This document shows positions 1 through 6,386 of a stretch of DNA of 14,179 nt, one piece after another. How positions within the stretch are numbered: the first letter of the stretch is position 1; each line of letters opens with the position of its first letter. The stretch lies in assembly GCA_934500855.1 (NCBI GenBank), contig CAKSUH010000013.1:1-14179 (forward strand). The letters run 5' to 3'. The notes beneath the pieces were generated by a model. The model saw nothing but the letters and a program-made list of their open reading frames with translations. It made no database searches and was not told the DNA's origin. Made by a program: the position numbers and the translations under genes. The DNA is from an uncultured Eubacteriales bacterium. Its GTDB lineage: Bacteria > Bacillota > Clostridia > Oscillospirales > CAG-272.

Positions 1-1836
1 CGGTCTTGCAAGCGGCAACTCGGTCAGGCGAAGCATGGTACAGCCGTACGGAATCAGCGTTCGCACCGCAGGCGCATCCAGCGGCTTGCGGCTGACGGGA
101 ACCTGCGCGGGAACCGTTTCCAACCCCTCCGCAAACTCCCATGCGACATGGCACATCGGGACTTCTGCCGTCAGCGGCGGCGCACTCTCCGAAAACGGGA
201 CTTCCCCCACGGGGTGCTCGGTCACACGGAAAGTCTTTTCCGCAAAAGCCATGTTCCAATCCGAAACGCCTTTATAGTCATAGTCGCAATACGGGTATTT
301 TCGCTCCACGCCGTCGCGCTCGTATTCCACCCGCTTGACCTCTGCGCGCACGGGCAGGGAAAACACCAACGACCCATACCGCAGGACCGACATGGCGTGC
401 GGTCTCGCTGTCAGGTGCGGTTCCGCTTCAAAAGAGAGGTCAATCACCGTCTCCCCCGCCCCGAAGCCTTTGAAAGTCAGCAGTTCCCGCTTTGCCCTCG
501 GCTTGCCGTTGACCGTGAGGTTCTTTGCAAAGGACGGAATCCGCACCGACAGGCAAAAATCGGTGTCCGCCTCCGCTACGACACGGTAACGCAGGAAGTT
601 GCGGAACGGGTAATCGGTCTCAAGCGTAACGGTGACAGGCGTTCCCTTCCACTCGGTTTTCAGCTCCGACGGAAGCGCGACCGCCGACAGCACACCGTCC
701 TCTGTTGCCATCCATGCGGAAAGCGCCAGTTTCGGAAAGCCCTGCCCGAAATTGGCGGTACAGCAACCGAAATTCGGCTCCAGACCGAAGCGGTGCGCCT
801 CACTGTTGTTGGTGCGGAAGTGCGACCGCCCCGGGAACGGCGTGCAGTCGATCTGATTGACCATCTGCACATACTGGTGCGCCCACATATCCTCGGTCAG
901 CGTTGCGGGAAGCGCGTTGAAGGCAACCACTTCCAGCCGCTCCGCCCATTCGGACTTTCCCGTGTAGGCGTAAAGCTGTTCCATGGAATCCATCAGCTCG
1001 ACCACCGCGCAGAGTTCCGTTCCCTGCGTGGGACTGACGCCCGAAAGACATTCGTCCCCCGTAAAAGTACCGACCGCCGTACCGTTGAACCGATCCAGTT
1101 CCTCCGTGTAATGCTCCGCCAGCCCCTGCAGGTCTTTCCCGAGCAGGTCACAGGACAGCACCTCGGATTTGAGCATCTGGCACAGATTGACAATGTGTGT
1201 GTCGAAGGTCCATTTGTCCAACGGGCGTTTCCAAAGCGACTCTACCGTGCGATAATCCATCCCGTCTTTCGCCAAGCGCCCGGCAAGTTCGCGGATCCAG
1301 TCCTCGTGATACCGCTCCCACAGAAAATTCAGCGCGGGAAAGCCTTCGTACCAGCGGTGCTTTCCCCAGCCACGCAGGGTCAGCTTGCCGCCCGAGAGCA
1401 GGTCGCGGTAATTCTTCATCAGGCGGTAAAGCGCTTCCGGAATCCGTTCGTCTCCTGCGCACTCGTAATACCGCAAAAGCACCTTGGAGATCAGCAGAAC
1501 CGCCCAGGTATCATATTTTTCCCGTTCTTCGGGCGGAACGGGACAGATCCAACCGTCCGGTTCCTGCCGCGCGAGAATGCAGTCGATGTAACGGCGGGTG
1601 CGGGCGATCAGGTCTGCGTCCTCCAACAGATAAGCAAGCGGGACCGCTCCGTCCAGCCAATACGGAACGCGCTCCCAGCCTTCGCTGTCTCCGCCGATCC
1701 ATGCGCTGTCGCGGACATCCCGCCAAACGCGGTCGAGGTTGCCGCACAGTCCCTTCGCCTGTATTTCCAGCTGTCGGCGGAGCCAGCCCTGCGGCTTGAT
1801 CTCCCGTGTTGTAAAAAACCTATAGCGTGCTGACAT
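1..1836 (-). CDS. GH127 (DUF1680) beta-L-arabinofuranosidase-type glycoside hydrolase, C-terminus cut by window edge
   Basis: The reading frame is open for 612 codons from the ATG at 1836 to base 1 without a stop, so only the last few residues can be missing if it has the usual family length of about 600-660. The N-terminal two thirds fit the helical (alpha/alpha)6 barrel of DUF1680 and the rest the beta-sandwich. Key residues are visible: GDECLSG with Glu262 as likely acid/base, GTELC with Glu274 and Cys276, and GCCTANF with Cys358-Cys359. In the characterised enzyme HypBA1 a Glu and three Cys bind zinc and one Cys of the CC pair is the nucleophile; the same set is present here. Known members release beta-L-arabinofuranose from plant glycans, but this subgroup is diverse and the substrate is inferred. 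No signal peptide is seen, so it is probably cytoplasmic. AAGGAG nine bases before the ATG fixes this start over the ATG at 1841, which is in another frame. It is the seventh gene of the operon. Confidence 0.88.
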   Translation of the reverse strand, partial: MSARYRFFTTREIKPQGWLRRQLEIQAKGLCGNLDRVWRDVRDSAWIGGDSEGWERVPYWLDGAVPLAYLLEDADLIARTRRYIDCILARQEPDGWICPVPPEEREKYDTWAVLLISKVLLRYYECAGDERIPEALYRLMKNYRDLLSGGKLTLRGWGKHRWYEGFPALNFLWERYHEDWIRELAGRLAKDGMDYRTVESLWKRPLDKWTFDTHIVNLCQMLKSEVLSCDLLGKDLQGLAEHYTEELDRFNGTAVGTFTGDECLSGVSPTQGTELCAVVELMDSMEQLYAYTGKSEWAERLEVVAFNALPATLTEDMWAHQYVQMVNQIDCTPFPGRSHFRTNNSEAHRFGLEPNFGCCTANFGQGFPKLALSAWMATEDGVLSAVALPSELKTEWKGTPVTVTLETDYPFRNFLRYRVVAEADTDFCLSVRIPSFAKNLTVNGKPRAKRELLTFKGFGAGETVIDLSFEAEPHLTARPHAMSVLRYGSLVFSLPVRAEVKRVEYERDGVERKYPYCDYDYKGVSDWNMAFAEKTFRVTEHPVGEVPFSESAPPLTAEVPMCHVAWEFAEGLETVPAQVPVSRKPLDAPAVRTLIPYGCTMLRLTELPLARP

Positions 1837-1845
1837 TGCATTGTT

Positions 1846-1851
1846 CTCCTT
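1846..1851 (-). promoter_or_regulatory. Ribosome binding site of the GH127 gene, decides the start
   Basis: AAGGAG on the minus strand, nine bases from the ATG at 1836 but only four from the out-of-frame ATG at 1841. The spacing supports the start at 1836, whose frame encodes the GH127 protein; the other ATG leads to an unrelated 77-codon frame. Confidence 0.8.
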
Positions 1852-1901
1852 GTCTGGGGTACTGCGGAAGCCGTTTATCCCGCGGTTCGGCTGACTGCCG
1901 A

Positions 1902-2720
1902 TCAGCTCTGACCGCCGTTTTGCGGGTGGCTTCTCGCCGCGTCGCTCGGGCTGACGCCGTAAAAGTCGAGAAAGCTGCGATAGAATGAGGTATAGTTTGC
2001 ATAGCCGACGATCCGCGGAATCTGCGTAACCGGCGTGTCGCTGTTCTGAAGCAGCCACAGCGCCTGCTCCATCCGGACGGTTTGCAGATAGCGGCGCAGG
2101 GTCATCCGAAACCGTTGCAGAAACAGCTTGGACAGATAGTCTCTCGTATAACCGAAGTGCTTTGCCACATCGTCAAGCGTGGAAATATCCATGTAATGCG
2201 CGCCGATATAATCGCGGACGACCGAAAGAAGCTGCGTTTTACGGCGGTTTTCCGAATCGTCGGTATAAAGCATCCCGAAAATCCGATACATATGGGAGTT
2301 GAGCAGGAACCGATTGACATCCGTTTGCCGATTGCTTGCCTGTTCGCAAACCCGCAAGGTTGATTGCATTCCGTCCGCATCCCATGTGCCGCGCAGGGGA
2401 ATTCCGTTTTCGGCTTCGGAATCGCTGTAGTTTCCGCCTTCGAATTCCAGATACCAGTAAACCGGAAGTTCTCCCTGCGGCGGCAGAAGCGGCTCTTTCC
2501 CGAGAAAACCGTTCTGGAAGCAGTTGGCTCTCTGAATGTAGTACTCCCCTTTTTTCAGCTCGACAGGCGTGCCGTTTTCGCAGAAGCGAAGCACGCCGTC
2601 CAGCATCAGAATCAGCACGCTGTAGCCGTAAATCCGCGTGATATGCACCTCGTTCGGCGCAAACCGCTTAATCGCACAGATGCGCAGGCTCATGGCTCCG
2701 GATTCCGTTAAAACCGTCAT
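1902..2720 (-). CDS. AraC-family transcriptional regulator
   Basis: A 272-residue protein with the usual AraC-type layout. Residues about 1-110 resemble a cupin-like sensor half (KKGEYYIQ near 56-63). Residues about 165-263 are the double helix-turn-helix: DISTLDDVAKHFGYTRDYLS for the first recognition helix and IPRIVGYANYTSFYRSF followed by YGVSPSDAAR for the second, the family signature. Such proteins are cytoplasmic and usually activate sugar-use genes when a ligand binds the N-terminal half; which ligand cannot be read from sequence. Its ATG overlaps the TGA of the esterase-like gene (ATGA), with CAGGAG seven bases upstream, so translation is probably coupled. Sitting sixth in the operon, it is expected to be made only when the operon is transcribed, which suggests autoregulation. 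Its target could be the promoter at 9886-9914, but I found no operator that I can defend. Confidence 0.92.
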   Translation of the reverse strand: MTVLTESGAMSLRICAIKRFAPNEVHITRIYGYSVLILMLDGVLRFCENGTPVELKKGEYYIQRANCFQNGFLGKEPLLPPQGELPVYWYLEFEGGNYSDSEAENGIPLRGTWDADGMQSTLRVCEQASNRQTDVNRFLLNSHMYRIFGMLYTDDSENRRKTQLLSVVRDYIGAHYMDISTLDDVAKHFGYTRDYLSKLFLQRFRMTLRRYLQTVRMEQALWLLQNSDTPVTQIPRIVGYANYTSFYRSFLDFYGVSPSDAARSHPQNGGQS

Positions 2721-3736
2721 GCGCCCGCTCCTGCCGCCCGACGGCGAAACCCGTCCTCGGGCAGATCGATGCCGTCGCCGTCAAAATCATCCTTTTCGAC
2801 AACGGGACCTTTGATAGCGTTCATTTTGTAATCATCGGGCGAAAGCACCCAGCTTGCCGCATTTTCGCCCGCATTCGTACCGACCCGACAGTACCCCGCC
2901 TGCGTATAACGGTCGGGCGCGACCAGTTCGTCGGTAAGCGCCGCAAACGCCGAGGAAACGGGAACAACATCCGCTTCCCCGCAAAGCGTCTCCTGCGCCC
3001 CGCGGATCACTTCAACGCCGAATGCCGCGTCGGTACGGGAGCCGCAACCGATCAGGAAGCATTTCTCCGCTCCCCGTCTCGCCAGCGTGCGGACCACGGT
3101 GCGCGCGCCGTTCAGGTATGCGTCGGCGGTGACACCTTCTGCGGCGTCGGTCTCCCCATGGGAAAAGACCGTGAAAATATGCCGCACGGTATAGGTTTCC
3201 GAGGCGGCGAGAAACTCCTTTGCCGCCTCCAGACGGTTAACGGCGTCCTCCAGAACCCCGTTCCCGCTTCTCCAGCCCGCAATGTCCACGCCGCCCGCGC
3301 TTGCGGACACCGCCACAACCGGAACGCCTATTTTGGCATAGTACGCCTCGCAGAAGGACGGGACGAGCGAGCCGGTTTTGTTTTCTCCGTCGTCAATGCC
3401 GCCCTCGCGGTTTTCCGCCGCGCCGAAATCGGCGGTCAGCGGGTAGAGTTTGGTCGGGTCACTGACCGCGCGGAACTCATATGCGTGTCCCTCGGGGACC
3501 GTGATGTCATCGTTTTTGTCTCCCCTGCCCGCCATGTTGAGGTCACCGACAAAGAGCATCAGGTCCACCTCGGTTTTCGGAGCGGACGGAGGCGGCGGCA
3601 ACTCTGTGGTCGGGGCGACAGTCGAGGTATCGGTTCTGCCTTCCGTCGGGAGCGGAGTGTCCGTTATTCCCGCGCAGGACGGCAGGAGCGCAAGCATCAG
3701 GAAGAACGCAAGCATGACAGATAATCTTTTTCGCAT
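2717..3736 (-). CDS. SGNH/sialate O-acetylesterase-like lipoprotein, catalytic Ser and His apparently lost
   Basis: A 339-residue lipoprotein. Residues 1-20 are a signal peptide with lipobox LLPSC (Cys21), followed by a Thr/Pro-rich stalk (about 33-52). The body resembles the SASA/CE6 carbohydrate-esterase fold: block I LMLFVGDLNMAGRG (59-72), a Gly-rich block SASAGGVDIAGW, HGETDA (193-198, family usually QGESDA) and APDRYTQAGYCRVG near 273. In active members block I reads GQSNMAG with the nucleophilic Ser and the last block has a His just before (Y/F)TQxGY; here these positions are Leu66 and Arg276. It is therefore probably not a working esterase, and may bind glycans instead. A DxDGDGxxxxxD calcium-loop-like motif lies at 317-328. 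The start is the ATG at 3736 behind AAAAGGAGG, rather than an in-frame ATG at 3760 that adds eight residues before the signal peptide. Fifth gene of the operon, overlapping the AraC gene by four bases. Confidence 0.82.
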   Translation of the reverse strand: MRKRLSVMLAFFLMLALLPSCAGITDTPLPTEGRTDTSTVAPTTELPPPPSAPKTEVDLMLFVGDLNMAGRGDKNDDITVPEGHAYEFRAVSDPTKLYPLTADFGAAENREGGIDDGENKTGSLVPSFCEAYYAKIGVPVVAVSASAGGVDIAGWRSGNGVLEDAVNRLEAAKEFLAASETYTVRHIFTVFSHGETDAAEGVTADAYLNGARTVVRTLARRGAEKCFLIGCGSRTDAAFGVEVIRGAQETLCGEADVVPVSSAFAALTDELVAPDRYTQAGYCRVGTNAGENAASWVLSPDDYKMNAIKGPVVEKDDFDGDGIDLPEDGFRRRAAGAGA

Positions 3737-3743
3737 GGTAAAG

Positions 3744-3752
3744 CCTCCTTTT
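3744..3752 (-). promoter_or_regulatory. Ribosome binding site of the esterase-like lipoprotein, decides the start
   Basis: AAAAGGAGG on the minus strand, seven bases before the ATG at 3736. It lies inside the reading frame that would result from the upstream ATG at 3760, which itself lacks a comparable site and would put eight residues in front of a normal MRKR-type signal peptide. It therefore supports 3736 as the start. Confidence 0.85.
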
Positions 3753-3773
3753 GGGATCATGGTCGGAGCAGAC

Positions 3774-3808
3774 GGGACTGCCGTGCAGTTTCTGCGGGCG
3801 GCAGTCCC
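3774..3808 (-). other. Strong intercistronic stem-loop in the operon mRNA
   Basis: A perfect 10-bp outer stem, GGGACTGCCG (3808-3799) with CGGCAGTCCC (3783-3774), encloses an inner GCAG/CTGC stem with an AAA loop. It starts 13 bases after the stop of the 43-residue peptide gene and ends 21 bases before the ribosome binding site of the next gene. No U-run follows on the minus-strand transcript, so it is not a standard intrinsic terminator. Within an operon such a structure most often sets mRNA stability or stops processive 3' decay, which would raise the upstream genes relative to the downstream ones. That role is inference. Confidence 0.75.
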
Positions 3809-3821
3809 CTTTTCGGGTCAA

Positions 3822-3953
3822 TCAGTGATTTCGGAATTCGATTTCGTCAAGTTCAATCGAATTTTCCCCGCCGCCGCTGACGGTCAGCAGATCGGCATCG
3901 GAAAGAATCAGAAATTCAGCCTTCGGAGCCGCGTAAAGCATCTGTTTTTTCAT
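3822..3953 (-). CDS. 43-residue peptide with double-glycine leader motif
   Basis: A small gene with an ideal ribosome binding site (AAAGGAGGT, seven bases from the ATG at 3953) that overlaps the TAA stop of the 779-residue surface protein gene, so the two are surely co-transcribed. The peptide begins MKKQMLYAAPKAEF and continues LSDADLLTVSGG (residues 17-28). Counting back from Gly28 as -1, this has Leu -12, Ser -11, Asp -8, Leu -7, Val -4, Gly -2 and Gly -1, matching the leader consensus LSxxELxxIxGG recognised by C39-peptidase ABC exporters. Cleavage after Gly28 would free a 15-residue, strongly acidic peptide, Gly29 to His43, with five Glu/Asp and no Cys. No C39 transporter or modifying enzyme is in the window. 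It could be an exported signal or surface peptide, or a member of the many small MKK...SG proteins of Clostridia whose role I do not know. The coding call is firm; the function is not. Confidence 0.8.
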   Translation of the reverse strand: MKKQMLYAAPKAEFLILSDADLLTVSGGGENSIELDEIEFRNH

Positions 3954-3960
3954 CTCCCGA

Positions 3961-3969
3961 ACCTCCTTT
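3961..3969 (-). promoter_or_regulatory. Ribosome binding site of the 43-residue peptide gene, overlapping the upstream stop codon
   Basis: AAAGGAGGT on the minus strand shares two bases with the TAA stop (3970-3968) of the surface protein gene and lies seven bases before the ATG at 3953. The near-complete match to the 16S anti-Shine-Dalgarno sequence and this tight arrangement are the main proof that the short frame is a gene. Confidence 0.85.
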
Positions 3970-6307
3970 ACGAAGCGGAGACCGCTTTTGCGGATTCGCC
4001 GTAGCTCCAGAGCGCGCGAACCAGCGCAAGCGTTTTTTCGGTGGTCGACTCATTGTTCACAGCCTCGCGGATGTACGCCGCCACGCTGTAGGTCAGAGTC
4101 TCGGCGATCTGCGTGCCGTCCTTCTCCATAATTGCCGTTACGGTATCGCCATATTCGCCCGCGCCGATGTTGTTAAAGAGGATTGAACAGTACCCGTTGC
4201 CTTCATCGGTGATGTTTTCCTCGGTGTAGGTCACGGTTCTGCCGTTCAGGGTTACCTTAACCGTCAGCCCCGCAAGGCTCGGCGCGGCAAACCGGATGCG
4301 GATTGCCACGGTATTCTCCAAGCGGAGCGCGGCGGAGAACCACTTGTACTGCCCGTCTGCAGTGCCGTCCAGACCCGCGGTTGCGGTGATCGCACCCGTT
4401 GTATCGGCGGAACGAAGTGCCTTCTGCGCGTCGGTCAGGTTCTTTGTGGCAAGGTCATCTGTCTTGTAATTCGCGTAATTCTGCGCGGCTTCGGCGTAGT
4501 AGAGCAGATCAACCAACAGCTTTTTCACGGTTTCGGAGGTTTCCGCCTTCGCCAACAGGTTCTCGCAGTATTCGCGAACGCTGTAAGTCACGGTCTGCGA
4601 GACTGCAGTGCCGTTCACCTTTGCGGTGAGGGTTGCGGTGATCTCATCGTTCAGCTTCTGCGGAAGGATGCCGGAGCAGACAAACTTGGTTCTGCCGTCC
4701 GCAAGGACGGTTCCTTCAACCATTTCGACCTTGGAACCGACCGCAAAGGTCATTTTCGCGTCGGTCGCATTGCCGAGGGTTGCAAAGAAGTTGACATCAA
4801 GGCTGTTTTTCAGGGTCACGCTTGCGCCGCTGATGTAGGTTTCGGGATAGACCAGTTCAAAATTGCTGTAGACAACCGTGTTGTCGGTTGTTTCGCCCGA
4901 AACGGCGTGGCAGATTGCGAGCAGGTCGACCGGATAGAGCGGAGCGGCTTCCGAGAAGGGCAAAGAAAGATTCACACTACCGTAGGAATTTACGCTCATC
5001 CAGAAACTCTCAAACGGGATATAGATATCGCCGTTGTAGCCTGCGGGAAGCGCTTCAAACAGGTCGGATTCGGGTGCGGTTGCAACATCGGAAGCAACAT
5101 GGAGCGCAACGGGATTTCCGTCCGCATCATAGTAGTAAGCAACGCTGTTGTCCGCGCGGCAGACATACTGCGGCATACCGCTCTTAGGCGTAAAGTAGCC
5201 AAATCCGCTCGCCGCAAAAATTCCGGTTTTCGTATCCTGATCTTTGCCGACCGTGCTGGAGTTTACACCCGCACGGAGACGAACTCGCAACTGCAATTGC
5301 GCACTGCCGAGCGCAGTGGTGTCCACATGGAAACGGATACCGCTTGCACCGTTTGCAAGGTTGGTCTGCGCAAGACCCTTGAGCCAGATTCTGTTTTTGG
5401 AAACGGTTGTGCTGTTCGGCATTGCGGTTACGGTCAGCGTATTGCCCGAAATGCTGCCTTTCGCGCCGTTTTCCGGGCTGTTCTGATCCATCGTTCCGAA
5501 CAGCGGAGCGGTCGCGCCCGCAGGTGCGGCTTCGGGGTTGGTGTAAACGAAGTAAATATCACCGAACTTCAGACCGGCGTAATTGGACTTGGGTGCAAGT
5601 TTCCAAATCTTCTGGTTTTCAAAACGGGAAGTAAACTCCACAAAATTCATACCCATTGCAGGATCATTCGCGGCGGCATAATCGCTCGCACTTCCTCCGT
5701 AAAACCAGAAACTGGTCAACGGGAGATAGTACCAACCGGAGGTTTTGGCATTGTTTCCAAGGTAATAGCTTCCGAAACTCACGCTCATATCCTTCCATGT
5801 GCCGTCCGACTGCAGGCTATATGCGTGACCTGTTCTGCCGTTTGCCATATCCTTGTTGCCGCCGGCTGCGACATCTCGCCACTTGGTCGGCGAAGTCGTG
5901 AATTGCGCGCAACCGCTTTCCGTCTCATTCTTTCCGCGTGTTCCTTCCATCAGAAAAGAGAACAGAAAATCAACGCCCTGCGCTTCGCTTGCGTCAACAT
6001 AAAACATGATGCCGCTTGCGCCGCGCCAGTTTGCCGTGTTCACGCCCTTTTTCGTCCACGATTGCTGATCCTTAATCAACGCTTTATAGTACCCGTCCTC
6101 GGTTACCTGCGCGTTCTTTGTGTTTTCCACACCCGCGTCGCTCCAGTCTACCCACAGCTTCGAGCCGTTGACGGAGCTGCCGTCCGGCAGCGTGGTGGGA
6201 AGGGTGGTTGGTGCCTGTTCTGCATAGGAGACAAGCGAAACTGCGGGAATCAGGGAAAGGCACAGGAACATTGCAAGACATAACGATAGAATTCTGCGTG
6301 TTTTCAT
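3968..6307 (-). CDS. Large secreted surface protein with two beta-sandwich-like and two C-terminal repeat modules
   Basis: A 779-residue protein. Residues 1-29 are a signal peptide (cleavage likely after VSYA), then a short Thr/Pro stretch. Two modules follow that look related: about 45-258 and 265-488. Each has a GASGIxFxVD strand motif (96-105 and 320-329), a later strand (YYLPLTSFWF near 193, IYIPFESFWM near 428) and a closing segment ending in (V)YTNPE or LVYPE. They look like jelly-roll carbohydrate-binding domains, but I cannot name a family. The C-terminus has two more related modules, about 490-615 and 640-779, each ending in TYSVxxY, a charged helix and a Y(A/G)E(A/S)A segment. I recall this type of tail from secreted proteins of gut Clostridia; its role is unknown to me. 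No LPXTG, SLH or dockerin motif is seen. AAAGGAAA stands nine bases before the ATG. Third gene of the operon. It probably binds or presents glycan at the surface; this is inference. Confidence 0.87.
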   Translation of the reverse strand: MKTRRILSLCLAMFLCLSLIPAVSLVSYAEQAPTTLPTTLPDGSSVNGSKLWVDWSDAGVENTKNAQVTEDGYYKALIKDQQSWTKKGVNTANWRGASGIMFYVDASEAQGVDFLFSFLMEGTRGKNETESGCAQFTTSPTKWRDVAAGGNKDMANGRTGHAYSLQSDGTWKDMSVSFGSYYLGNNAKTSGWYYLPLTSFWFYGGSASDYAAANDPAMGMNFVEFTSRFENQKIWKLAPKSNYAGLKFGDIYFVYTNPEAAPAGATAPLFGTMDQNSPENGAKGSISGNTLTVTAMPNSTTVSKNRIWLKGLAQTNLANGASGIRFHVDTTALGSAQLQLRVRLRAGVNSSTVGKDQDTKTGIFAASGFGYFTPKSGMPQYVCRADNSVAYYYDADGNPVALHVASDVATAPESDLFEALPAGYNGDIYIPFESFWMSVNSYGSVNLSLPFSEAAPLYPVDLLAICHAVSGETTDNTVVYSNFELVYPETYISGASVTLKNSLDVNFFATLGNATDAKMTFAVGSKVEMVEGTVLADGRTKFVCSGILPQKLNDEITATLTAKVNGTAVSQTVTYSVREYCENLLAKAETSETVKKLLVDLLYYAEAAQNYANYKTDDLATKNLTDAQKALRSADTTGAITATAGLDGTADGQYKWFSAALRLENTVAIRIRFAAPSLAGLTVKVTLNGRTVTYTEENITDEGNGYCSILFNNIGAGEYGDTVTAIMEKDGTQIAETLTYSVAAYIREAVNNESTTEKTLALVRALWSYGESAKAVSAS

Positions 6308-6354
6308 TGTGGTTTGTTTCCTTTCTCAATATTTATTTCCACCGGGGTCCGCCC

Positions 6355-6386
6355 CCGAACGGATTCGGTCCCGATCGGACAATCGG
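6355..6386 (-). other. Two small tandem hairpins between the solute-binding and surface protein genes
   Basis: Directly after the TGA at 6387 the minus-strand transcript can form CCGAT-(6 nt)-ATCGG (6386-6371) and CCGAA-TCCG-TTCGG (6368-6355). Each stem is only 5 bp and no U-run follows. They may mark an mRNA processing or stability site in the 79-base gap, or be chance in GC-rich DNA. Confidence 0.35.

Noticed and set aside
148..1833. Plus-strand open frame of 561 codons
   Set aside because: In codon register opposite the GH127 gene, which carries conserved zinc and catalytic motifs on the minus strand.
3737..3760. Upstream ATG at 3760 for the esterase-like lipoprotein
   Set aside because: It puts the ribosome binding site inside the gene and eight residues before a normal lipoprotein signal peptide.
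3774..3808. Intrinsic terminator inside the operon
   Set aside because: The stem is strong but no U-run follows on the transcribed strand, so I list it as an intercistronic stem-loop.
4907..6283. Plus-strand open frame of 458 codons
   Set aside because: In register opposite the surface protein gene, which has a signal peptide, ribosome binding site and internal repeats.
3968..6307. Dockerin, SLH or sortase anchor on the surface protein
   Set aside because: I looked for DxNxDG pairs, SLH-type and LPXTG motifs at the C-terminus and found none.
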